A stretch of DNA of 64,000 bases from Steroidobacteraceae bacterium. GTDB lineage: Bacteria; Pseudomonadota; Gammaproteobacteria; Steroidobacterales; Steroidobacteraceae. The notes under the pieces were generated by a model, which was given only the letters and a program-made list of their open reading frames with translations, was not told the origin of the DNA and made no database searches. The position numbers were made by a program, and so were the translations under genes. The stretch lies in the NCBI GenBank assembly GCA_019634915.1, contig JAHCAN010000009.1, forward strand, positions 33,566 to 97,565, given 5' to 3'. Below are positions 41,886 to 49,667 of the stretch, piece after piece (the first letter of the stretch is position 1; every line of letters begins with the position of its first letter).

Positions 41886-42644
41886 ATGAGGCAGGCGCGG
41901 ATTGTCCATCTCGTCGCACATCGGGGCAATGCGGCGGAGTATCCCGAGAATACCTTGCCGGCACTGCAATCGGCGCTCGACCTCGGCGCCCGTTTCCTCG
42001 AGATCGACGTGCAGCTGTCGGCCGACGGCGTGCCGGTCGTGATCCACGACGCGGAGCTCGCGCGCACCGCCGGCATCGACGGCAACGTGATGGACAAGCC
42101 CGTCGCCGAACTCGTCGACATCGAAGTCGCGCAGCGCGACCGCTACGGTGCCCGTTACGCCGGCACGTGCATCCCGACGCTCGTCGACGCCGCGCGGCTG
42201 CTCGAGGACCGGCCCGAGGTCACGCTGTTCGTCGAGATCAAGCGCGCGAGCCTCGCGCGCTTCGGCCACGACCAGGTCATCCCGCAGGTGCTCGAGGCCG
42301 TGCGGCCGTGGCGTACGCAGATCGCGATCATTTCCTTCGACCTGCCGGCGGTGTTTCGCGCACGGCAGATCGGGGGTCACCGCATCGGCTGGGTGCTGCC
42401 GGCCTACGACGGTCACACGCGCCTCAAATGCGAAGCACTGCAGCCCGAGTTCCTGTTCTGCGACGTCGACCACCTCGGCACCGACGAGGCGCTGTGGCGC
42501 GGCACCTGGCGCTGGGTGATCTACGAGGTGACCGAGCTCGGCGAGGCGCTCGCGCTCGCCGCGCGCGGCGCCGATTTCGTCGAATCGATGGCCGTGCGGG
42601 AGCTCGGGCTCGCGATGCGCGCACGCACCGGCGCGCCGGCCTGA
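41886..42644 (+). CDS. Glycerophosphodiester phosphodiesterase
   Basis: This is a 252-residue cytoplasmic-type GDPD (no signal peptide) that cleaves glycerophosphodiesters to glycerol-3-phosphate and an alcohol. It has the HR-GN-ENT active-site pattern (LVAHRGNAAEYPENT, about 9-23), the metal-binding EIDVQLSADGVPVVIHD segment, and a later VEIK motif, as in UgpQ. ATG 41886 is chosen because the sequence before it does not resemble the family. It is followed after four bases by a GlpD-like oxidase gene and then a sugar kinase, so products feed glycerol-3-phosphate metabolism. Confidence 0.92.
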   Translation: MRQARIVHLVAHRGNAAEYPENTLPALQSALDLGARFLEIDVQLSADGVPVVIHDAELARTAGIDGNVMDKPVAELVDIEVAQRDRYGARYAGTCIPTLVDAARLLEDRPEVTLFVEIKRASLARFGHDQVIPQVLEAVRPWRTQIAIISFDLPAVFRARQIGGHRIGWVLPAYDGHTRLKCEALQPEFLFCDVDHLGTDEALWRGTWRWVIYEVTELGEALALAARGADFVESMAVRELGLAMRARTGAPA

Positions 42645-42648
42645 AGGC

Positions 42649-43836
42649 GTGGCGGCCGACAGCGCCAATGTCGATATCGCGATCGTCGGCGGCGGCATCC
42701 ACGGCGCCGGCATCGCGCAGCGCGCCGCCGCCGCGGGCCACCGCGTGCTGCTGCTCGAGAAGTCGCAGGCGGCGGCCGGCACGTCGAGCCGCTCGAGCAA
42801 GCTGATCCACGGCGGCCTGCGCTATCTCGAAACCGGCCAGCTGCGGCTCGTGCGCGAGAGCCTGCACGAGCGCAGCGCGCTGCTGCGGCTCGCGCCCGAA
42901 CTCGTGCGCCTGCAGCGCTTCTACATTCCGGTGTACGCCGAAACGCGCCGCCGGCCCTGGGTGCTCGGTACCGGGCTCTCTCTTTACGCGGTACTCGCCG
43001 GGTTCGCGCGCGGCGCGGGCTTCGGGCTCGTCGCCCGGCGCGAGTGGGACTCGCTCGACGGCCTCGCGACGCACGGCCTGCAGCAGGTGTTCCACTACCA
43101 CGATGCCCAGACCGACGATGCCGCACTCACCCGCGCGGTGCTCGCGTCGGCGCAGCGGCTCGGCGCGCGGCTCGCGATGCCGGCCACGTTCGCCGGTGCC
43201 GAGATGCAGGACTCCGCGGTCAGCGTGCGCTACGCGGCGCAGGGCGCATTGCACGAATGCCGCGCGCGCGTGCTGGTCAACGCCGCGGGCCCGTGGGCCG
43301 CAAGCGTCGCGCGCGCGGTGAGCCCGGCGCTCGAGGTGCCGCGCATCGAACTCGTGCAGGGCACGCACCTGCTGCTGCCGGGACCGCCGTCGCGCGGCAT
43401 CTACTATGTCGAGAGTCCGCGCGACGGGCGTGCGATCTTCGTGATGCCCTGGCACGGCCAGTTGATGATCGGCACGACCGAAGTGCGCTACCGCGGCGAC
43501 CCCGATGCCGTCGCGCCGACGACCGGCGAGCGCCATTACCTGCTCGGGATCCTGCGCCGCTACTTCCCGGCGGCGGCCGACGCGCCAGGCACGACGATGC
43601 GGGCCTTCGCCGGCCTGCGCGTGCTGCCCGGCGGGCCAGGTCACGCCTTTCACCGGTCGCGCGAAACACAGCTCGTGGCCGATCGCGCAACGGCCCCCCG
43701 GGTGATCTCGATCTACGGCGGCAAGCTGACGACGTTTCGTGCCACTGCCGCACAGGTGCTGCGCCTCGCGGCACCATCGCTGCCGGCACGGCACGCGATC
43801 GCGGACGTCGACACGCTGCCGCTGACACCGGCGTAA
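42649..43836 (+). CDS. FAD-dependent glycerol-3-phosphate oxidase (GlpD-like)
   Basis: This is a 395-residue flavoprotein. It has the N-terminal FAD motif IVGGGIHGAGIA (about 12-23), the family signature SSKLIHGGLRYLE and a C-terminal IYGGKLTTFR, as in GlpD/GlpA; the large helical C-terminal domain of GlpD is missing, so it is a short form. It would oxidise glycerol-3-phosphate to dihydroxyacetone phosphate at the membrane. The start is GTG 42649, four bases after the GDPD stop, and the kinase start follows its stop by three bases. Clear homology to the family, but exact substrate is inferred from the operon. Confidence 0.85.
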   Translation: MAADSANVDIAIVGGGIHGAGIAQRAAAAGHRVLLLEKSQAAAGTSSRSSKLIHGGLRYLETGQLRLVRESLHERSALLRLAPELVRLQRFYIPVYAETRRRPWVLGTGLSLYAVLAGFARGAGFGLVARREWDSLDGLATHGLQQVFHYHDAQTDDAALTRAVLASAQRLGARLAMPATFAGAEMQDSAVSVRYAAQGALHECRARVLVNAAGPWAASVARAVSPALEVPRIELVQGTHLLLPGPPSRGIYYVESPRDGRAIFVMPWHGQLMIGTTEVRYRGDPDAVAPTTGERHYLLGILRRYFPAAADAPGTTMRAFAGLRVLPGGPGHAFHRSRETQLVADRATAPRVISIYGGKLTTFRATAAQVLRLAAPSLPARHAIADVDTLPLTPA

Positions 43837-43839
43837 GCC

Positions 43840-45384
43840 ATGGCACGCCCGATCGACCGGACCTGGCTCGCGCTCGATCAGGGCGGACACGCGAGCCGCG
43901 CGCTGCTGTTCGCCGCCGACGGCAATGTACTGGCCGAGGCGCGCGTACCGATCGCGACGCACCGCGAAAGCGACGACCGCGTCGAGCACGATGCGCTCGA
44001 AGTCCTCGATTCGCTGCGCATCGCGATCGATCGCGTGCTCGACGAGCGCAGCGATCTGCCGCCACCCGCCACAGCGGGCCTCGCGACGCAGCGCTCGAGC
44101 ATCGTCTGCTGGCACCGGCGCACCGGGGAGCCGCTGTCGCCGGTGCTGTCGTGGCAGGACCGGCGCGCGGCGGCGCAGGTCGAAGCGCTGCGCAGGCACG
44201 AGCCGCAGGTGCGGCGCCTGTCAGGCCTGCCGCTGTCACCACATTACGGCGCGACGAAGATCCGCTGGTGCGTCGAGCACCTGCCCGAGGTGCGCGCGGC
44301 GGCGGCCGGTGGCGAGCTGCTCGCCGGCCCGCTCGCGTGTTTTCTCGCGAGCCGCCTGACCGGCCGCGCGGCGCAGGTCGATCCGGCGAATGCCTCGCGC
44401 ACCCAGTTGTGGGACATCCACCGCGGCGACTGGTCGGACGAGCTGATGCAGCTGTTCGGTATCGAGCGCGCCTGGCTGCCCGCGCCGGGCGCGACTCTCG
44501 ATGGCGACGCCGGTGCGATCACCGGGCTCACGACGCGGCATCACATCGCTCTCGCCGCCGTCACCGGCGACCAGTCGGCCGTGCCGTTCGCCTGGGGAGC
44601 GCCGCGCGAGGACACGCTGTTCATCAATCTCGGCACCGGCGCGTTCCTGCAGCGCTCGACCGGCACGCGGCGGCCCGATCCCGGCCCGCTGCTCGCGAGC
44701 GTGCTGTACGGTGATGCGCGCCGCACGCTCCATTCGCTCGAGGGCACCGTGAACGGCGCGGGCAGCGCGATCGACTGGCTCGCCGCACACGAGGACCTCG
44801 ATGTGGCCCGCGCATGGGCGCGCTGGGAGGCGCTGCCGCGTAGAGTGCAGGCCGCGCCGGCGCTGCATTTCCTGAACGCCGTTTCGGGTCTTGGCTCGCC
44901 GTGGTGGCGCGGCGATTTCGCGCCGCGCTTCGTCGGTGACGACGGCGATATCGATGGCGACGCGCGCTTCGCGGCGCTGGTCGCGAGCATCGCGTATCTC
45001 GTGCGAGCGAACTTCGATGAGATGCGGGCCGGCACCGGCCCGATCGCAAGCGCGATCGTCACCGGCGGCCTCGCACGCTCGGACGGCCTGATGCAGCTGC
45101 TCGCGGACCTGTGCGGCATCCGCCTGTTGCGCCCGGCGCAGACCGAAGCGACGGCGCTCGGTGTGCTCGGGCTGTTGACCGGTTCGGGACTGGCAGTGCC
45201 AGCCGCGGCGCCGGCCGCTGCACCGGCGGACGAGCCGGCCGGCAGCATCTTCGAGCCGGATGCCGCAAGCGCGGCCGAAACGGGCTACCGGCGGTGGCGC
45301 GCGGCGCTCGAACTCGAGCTCGGGCTCAGCGCGCCTGCGCGAGCATCGCCGCCACGCGCCGATCCGCCCAGCTCGGCGTCGTGA
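43840..45384 (+). CDS. FGGY-family carbohydrate kinase (glycerol-kinase-like)
   Basis: This is a 514-residue kinase of the FGGY family. The ATPase-fold elements LALDQGGHASRALLF (N-terminal), the AGLATQRSSIVCW segment, FINLGTGAF and the C-terminal IVTGGLARSDGLMQLLAD are visible. The operon (GDPD, GlpD-like, kinase) suggests glycerol or a related polyol as substrate. The typical GlpK DxG-type front is changed to DQGG, and the length is near GlpK. The C-terminal 20 residues are Ala/Pro/Ser-rich and overlap the convergent hydrolase gene by 59 bases. Confidence 0.85.
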   Translation: MARPIDRTWLALDQGGHASRALLFAADGNVLAEARVPIATHRESDDRVEHDALEVLDSLRIAIDRVLDERSDLPPPATAGLATQRSSIVCWHRRTGEPLSPVLSWQDRRAAAQVEALRRHEPQVRRLSGLPLSPHYGATKIRWCVEHLPEVRAAAAGGELLAGPLACFLASRLTGRAAQVDPANASRTQLWDIHRGDWSDELMQLFGIERAWLPAPGATLDGDAGAITGLTTRHHIALAAVTGDQSAVPFAWGAPREDTLFINLGTGAFLQRSTGTRRPDPGPLLASVLYGDARRTLHSLEGTVNGAGSAIDWLAAHEDLDVARAWARWEALPRRVQAAPALHFLNAVSGLGSPWWRGDFAPRFVGDDGDIDGDARFAALVASIAYLVRANFDEMRAGTGPIASAIVTGGLARSDGLMQLLADLCGIRLLRPAQTEATALGVLGLLTGSGLAVPAAAPAAAPADEPAGSIFEPDAASAAETGYRRWRAALELELGLSAPARASPPRADPPSSAS

Positions 45385-46399
45385 GGCTGGAGAGAAACCC
45401 GCAGTGCCCGCCGTGCGGCGTCAGCACGACCTGCAGCGCGTCAGGCGCGGCGAGCCGCGACAGGTCGGCCGCAGGGATGATCGGGTCATCGAGCGCGGTG
45501 ATGATCGTCGCCGGCACTTCGAGCCGCGTGAGCCGCTCGCCGGTGAGCGCATAGCCGTCGAGATAATCCTCGAGCGAGGCGAAGCCGGTGTGCGCACTGA
45601 CCAGCGCCGCGGTCATGCGGCGCAGTCCACGCTGGCTGCGCAGGCCGGAGAAATCGTATTCGCCGGGCCAGGCCTGCTGCTTCTTCGCGAGCGAGCGACT
45701 CCACTTGTGGATGAAATAGCGATGATAGAGCGGGCTGCCGTGCTCGAGCGCGACCAGCGTGCCGGCCGGGTCGAGCACCGGCGAAATCGCGATCGCGCGC
45801 CCGACCTCGAGGCCCGCATCGCGCGCCGCCGCGGCGGCACGCAGCATGAAGTTGCCGCCGAGCGAGAAGCCGACCAGATCGAGACGCCGCCCGCCGGCCG
45901 CGGCCTGGATCGCGCGCAACGCGCCGAGCAGCTCGGGCAGGCGGCAGGAATGGAACAGCTCGCGGTTCAGGTGATGGGTCGCGCCGTGATCGCGCAGGTT
46001 GAGCCGTACGAGATCGTGGCCGCGCTCGAACAGCGTCTGCGCGAGCGACAGCACGTAGAGCGAGCGGGCGCTGCCCTCCCAGCCGTGCAGCAGCACGGTG
46101 ACATGACCGGCCCGCGACGGCGATGCTTCGAAGCCCTGCAGGATCGTGCCGTCCCCGCAGTCGATCCGGCGCTCGATGCTCGCGGAGAGCACCGGCCGCG
46201 CGCGGTGCTCGACCATCGGCCGCCGCCACGGCAGGCTCGGCAGGATCGACTGCAGGTGCCCGCCGCGCAGCCACGGTGGCGGCGCGAAGGAGGTATCGAG
46301 GCGCGCGTGCGGGTGGTAGCGCTCGCCGGCCGCGGGCGCGGCCGCGGCCGCGGTCTCAGGGAGCCGAGCGGGCACGCAGCTCGACGCGGTTGTTCGCAT
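45326..46399 (-). CDS. YheT-like alpha/beta-hydrolase
   Basis: This is a 357-residue cytoplasmic hydrolase of the YheT (AB-hydrolase 1, UPF0017) group: the front RGGHLQSILPSL, the oxyanion HGWEGS segment, the nucleophile GFSLGG, the Asp of ALDDPII and the final HGGHCGF histidine are all in order. The family hydrolyses esters; the substrate of YheT itself is poorly known. ATG 46399 is preferred to GTG 46408, though neither has a clear ribosome site. Its front overlaps the end of the receiver-domain gene by 44 bases and its tail overlaps the kinase. Confidence 0.88.
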   Translation of the reverse strand: MRTTASSCVPARLPETAAAAAPAAGERYHPHARLDTSFAPPPWLRGGHLQSILPSLPWRRPMVEHRARPVLSASIERRIDCGDGTILQGFEASPSRAGHVTVLLHGWEGSARSLYVLSLAQTLFERGHDLVRLNLRDHGATHHLNRELFHSCRLPELLGALRAIQAAAGGRRLDLVGFSLGGNFMLRAAAAARDAGLEVGRAIAISPVLDPAGTLVALEHGSPLYHRYFIHKWSRSLAKKQQAWPGEYDFSGLRSQRGLRRMTAALVSAHTGFASLEDYLDGYALTGERLTRLEVPATIITALDDPIIPAADLSRLAAPDALQVVLTPHGGHCGFLSSLTTPSWADRRVAAMLAQAR

Positions 46400-47804
46400 A
46401 ACCCGCACGGTTCCAGTCGGCGGCGGTGAGCCCCGCAGCGACCGTCGGGTAGGCGATCGCCGTGTCGTTCGGATCGCCCGCGAGCACGCGCACGTCGATC
46501 GCGCCCGCGCTCTCGCGCCGGCTCTCGGCCACGAGGTTCGCGAATGCGAGCGACTCGCGCTGCGCCGGGCGCGTACCGTCGAGCGCCGGATTGCCGATCA
46601 GGTCGCAGCGCGCGACCGGTGTGTCGTCGGGCGCCAGCGAATACCCTTCGGTCGCATTGCCGACGAGGCAGAAGCGGCCCGGATAAGTCAGCACTTCGAC
46701 GACGCCGTGGAAATTGCCCGCGGCGAGCTTCGCGAGCGCGTCGCGCACGACGGCGAGCCGGTCGTTGGCCAGTGGCACCTCGCCATACGGCACGAGTGCG
46801 CGGGCCAGCAGGCCGGCCTCGGCGAGCGTCTGCGACGCGAGCACGCCGGAGGCGATTTCCTCGGCGCGCGCGGCCTCGGCCGCCTCGAACGTGGCGACCT
46901 TCGCCGCGAGCTGCTCCACCTGGGCACTCGTCGCTGCGAGCTGCGCGGCCAGCGCGCGGCCCGCCTCGACTTCGCGCCACAGCAGCGCGCCGAGCACGCC
47001 GGCGCCGAGCAGCGCGAGCACGGCGGCGACCCAGCCCCACGGCCGCGGCGCGGCGGGTTCGATGACCGGCGCGGCCGCGGGCAGCGCTTCCTGCACCGTG
47101 CTGCGCAGGTCCTGGATCAGGCGCGCCGCCTGCTCGTCGAAATGCGCCGTGATCGAATGCCGCGAGGCGCTCGTGTGCTCGCGGACGATCGCCTCGATCA
47201 TCGTGCGCAGCTCGGCCGTGCCCGGCAGCGGCACGGCGGGCGATGCGGCCAACGATGCGGCAGCCACTGGCGCCATGCCCGGCGCCGCAGCCGCGCCCTG
47301 CCCCGGCGCCGCGGGCGGCGCCGATGCCGGCGGCTTCGCGACCGGCGCCGGGCCTGCCGCCGGCGCGGGCGTCGCGGCCGTGCTGCCGGGCAATACGGCC
47401 TCGAACGCGCGCTGCTCCTCGATGCGCCGGTCGGGTATCAGCTTCAGCTGGTAGAGCACTTTCGAGACGTCGGCCGGCTGGATCTGTTTCGGCAGCACGC
47501 CGATCGCGCCGAGCGCACGCGCCTGCCCGACGTACAGCTCACCCTCCTGCGAGGTGTACATCATGATCGGGATCGTCGCGGTGCGCGGATTGTTCTTGAT
47601 GATCTGCACGGCCTGGAAGCCGTCCATGCCCGGCATCAGGTGGTCCATGAAGATCACGTCGGGCCGCTGGCCGGCGAGATACTCGATCGCCTGCTCGGCC
47701 GATTCGGCCGTATCCACTTCGATTTCGTATCGCGTCAGGATGCGGGAAAGGAACGCGCGCGCCGATTTGGAATCGTCGACGATCAACGCACGTTTCGTCA
47801 GCAT
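46356..47804 (-). CDS. Receiver-domain protein with transmembrane and coiled-coil region
   Basis: This is a 482-residue protein with an unusual build. Residues 5-120 are a CheY-like receiver with all key residues: acidic pair Asp10/Asp11, phospho-acceptor Asp54 (IFMDHLMPGMDG), and the Thr/Lys of MYTSQ and LPKQ. A Pro/Ala-rich linker (about 145-215) is followed by a helical region, one transmembrane helix (about 275-295) and a predicted periplasmic coiled coil. A C-terminal segment ends NNRVELRARS, reminiscent of the end of OmpA-like domains. There is no DNA-binding or enzyme output domain and no histidine kinase nearby. Family of the output region: not recognised. Confidence 0.8.
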   Translation of the reverse strand: MLTKRALIVDDSKSARAFLSRILTRYEIEVDTAESAEQAIEYLAGQRPDVIFMDHLMPGMDGFQAVQIIKNNPRTATIPIMMYTSQEGELYVGQARALGAIGVLPKQIQPADVSKVLYQLKLIPDRRIEEQRAFEAVLPGSTAATPAPAAGPAPVAKPPASAPPAAPGQGAAAAPGMAPVAAASLAASPAVPLPGTAELRTMIEAIVREHTSASRHSITAHFDEQAARLIQDLRSTVQEALPAAAPVIEPAAPRPWGWVAAVLALLGAGVLGALLWREVEAGRALAAQLAATSAQVEQLAAKVATFEAAEAARAEEIASGVLASQTLAEAGLLARALVPYGEVPLANDRLAVVRDALAKLAAGNFHGVVEVLTYPGRFCLVGNATEGYSLAPDDTPVARCDLIGNPALDGTRPAQRESLAFANLVAESRRESAGAIDVRVLAGDPNDTAIAYPTVAAGLTAADWNRAGYANNRVELRARSAP

Positions 47805-47854
47805 GCAGTCTCCCGCGCGCAGCGCGTGGTCGGATGACGGGCAGGCGCGGGAGT

Positions 47855-49012
47855 TTAGCGCAGAACGAGCTGGCGATAGAGCGCGGCGAGCTCGCTGGCC
47901 TTCGCCGCCGACGACCAGCGCCCGGCATGACCACGGCCGAGCGCCCCGAGGCGCGCGCGCTCGTGGCCGTCGGCGAGCAGCGCGACGATGGCCTGCGCGA
48001 ACGCGTCCTCCGATTCCGGCAGCACGACCGCGCCGCAGCCGGGCTCGAGGATCGAGCGCGTGCCGAGTTCGGCCGTCGAGACGACCGGCGTGCCCTGCGC
48101 CATCGCCTCGAGCAGTACGAGGCCCTGCGTCTCGGTCCGCGATGCGAACACGAACAGGTCGGCCGCCGCATAGCAGTCGAGCAGGTCGCGGTCGCGATCG
48201 AGATAGCCGATGAAGCGCACGCCGTCCGCGCTGCCGAGCTGCGCGGCCTGCCGCGCGAGCGCATCGCGCGCCGGGCCTTCGCCGGCGATCATCAGCAGTG
48301 CGTCCGGCCGCATGCGCAGCAGCCGCGCATGCATGCGCAACAGGAAATCGATGTTCTTCTCGTGCGCGACGCGGCCGACGAACAGCAGCAGCGGCCGATC
48401 GCTTGCGATGCCGTGCTCGTTGCGGAAGCGCGCGCCGTCGCCGCGACGCAGGCGGTCGACCGGCAGCCCGGTAGGCAGCACGTGCACCGGCGTATCGACG
48501 CCGTAATCGAGCAGCATGTCGCGCATCGGGGCGGACGGCGCGATCAGGGCCGTGACGTCGGCGCACTGCGAGCGCGTGAACGCGCGCGCGACACCGCGGC
48601 CGAAGACCCGCGGCAACGCCGGTACGTAGTGATGCAGATACTCCTCGAAGAACGTGTGATAGGTCGCCACCGCCGGCACGCCGGCGCGGCGCGCGGCGCG
48701 CACGCCCGCGTAGTGCGCGAGGAACGGCGTCTGGATGTGCACCAGGTCGATGCCGCGCGCGGCGGCCGAGGCGAGCGTGTCGCGCAGCGCACCCCAGCGC
48801 ATGCGCCGGTCCTCGGGATCACGCGGCACGGCCCGGGCGGGCACGCGCAGCACGCCATCGTCGTCGGCACCGCTACCGGCGACGCCGTAGTCCGGCGCGA
48901 CGAGCGTCGTGGCGATACCCGCGGCCCCGAGATCGTCACGGAACGTGCGGATCGAGGTCGACACGCCATTGACGCGCGGAAAGTACACGTCCGAGACGTA
49001 CAGCACGTGCAT
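47855..49012 (-). CDS. GT4 glycosyltransferase
   Basis: This is a 385-residue GT-B fold glycosyltransferase of family 4. The N-terminal HVLYVSDVYFPRVNGVSTSI front, the central LFVGRVAHEKN segment and the C-terminal nucleotide-sugar motif FVFASRTETQGLVLLEAMAQGTPVV are typical; the last contains the conserved E-x7-E. It resembles transferases that add sugars to diacylglycerol or phosphatidylinositol. Its neighbour is a PAP2 phosphatase that could provide diacylglycerol, which fits glycolipid synthesis at the inner membrane. The donor sugar and acceptor are not proven. Confidence 0.9.
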   Translation of the reverse strand: MHVLYVSDVYFPRVNGVSTSIRTFRDDLGAAGIATTLVAPDYGVAGSGADDDGVLRVPARAVPRDPEDRRMRWGALRDTLASAAARGIDLVHIQTPFLAHYAGVRAARRAGVPAVATYHTFFEEYLHHYVPALPRVFGRGVARAFTRSQCADVTALIAPSAPMRDMLLDYGVDTPVHVLPTGLPVDRLRRGDGARFRNEHGIASDRPLLLFVGRVAHEKNIDFLLRMHARLLRMRPDALLMIAGEGPARDALARQAAQLGSADGVRFIGYLDRDRDLLDCYAAADLFVFASRTETQGLVLLEAMAQGTPVVSTAELGTRSILEPGCGAVVLPESEDAFAQAIVALLADGHERARLGALGRGHAGRWSSAAKASELAALYRQLVLR

Positions 49013-49033
49013 GCGCGAGGCCCGGATCCGGGC

Positions 49034-49579
49034 TCAGGCGAGCGCGACGCCGGTCGCGCCGAGCATCGCGCCCAGCACGGCACCGGCCAGCACGTCGGTC
49101 GGGTAATGCAGCCCGAGCACGACGCGCGAGGCGGCGATCAGCATCGCGAGCGGCAGCAGCACGAGGCCGAGATCCGGCGCGAAGGCGACGGCCTGCCAGG
49201 TAAAGGACACCGCGTGCAGCGTGTGCCCCGACGGGAAGCTGTAACGGTCGAGCGGCACGGCCGCGAGCGAGATCCCGCGATGGCGGATGAACGGCCGCTC
49301 GCGCACGAAGCGATGCTTCAGCCACCGGTAGAGAATGAGGCCTGCGAGCCCGGTCGCGGCCATCACCAGCGCCGGGCGCACGGCCGCCGTGCCGAAGGCC
49401 AGCGGCAGTGCGAGCAGCAGCGCGTACCAGACCGCGCCGTCGCCCGCGCGACTCGCCGCGCCGAGCAGCGCGCGCAGCGGTCGCCAGTCGGCACCGCGAT
49501 TCAGCTGCCGGCACAAGCGGTACTCGGCGGCATCGAAGCGCTCGATCAGCGGCAGCAGGGGCCTGGTTCCATGGCTCAT
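49034..49579 (-). CDS. PAP2-family phosphatase
   Basis: This is a 181-residue membrane protein with about five helices and the three phosphatase motifs: KHRFVRERPF (about 87-96), FPSGHTLHA (about 113-121) and SRVVLGLHYPTDVLAG (C-terminal). Members act on phosphatidate, phosphatidylglycerol phosphate or undecaprenyl pyrophosphate. ATG 49579 gives the best-fitting start, although ATG 49591 is in frame and nearby; neither has a strong ribosome site. The gene lies 21 bases downstream of nothing else and just before the GT4 gene in the same direction, so a lipid role is likely. Confidence 0.9.
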   Translation of the reverse strand: MSHGTRPLLPLIERFDAAEYRLCRQLNRGADWRPLRALLGAASRAGDGAVWYALLLALPLAFGTAAVRPALVMAATGLAGLILYRWLKHRFVRERPFIRHRGISLAAVPLDRYSFPSGHTLHAVSFTWQAVAFAPDLGLVLLPLAMLIAASRVVLGLHYPTDVLAGAVLGAMLGATGVALA

Positions 49580-49667
49580 GCGCGGCAGCATGAGCCACGC
49601 GCAAGTCGATGAAATGACAGGCAGATGACGGTTCGGTGACATCGGGGCGCGGTACACTGCGGCGACC

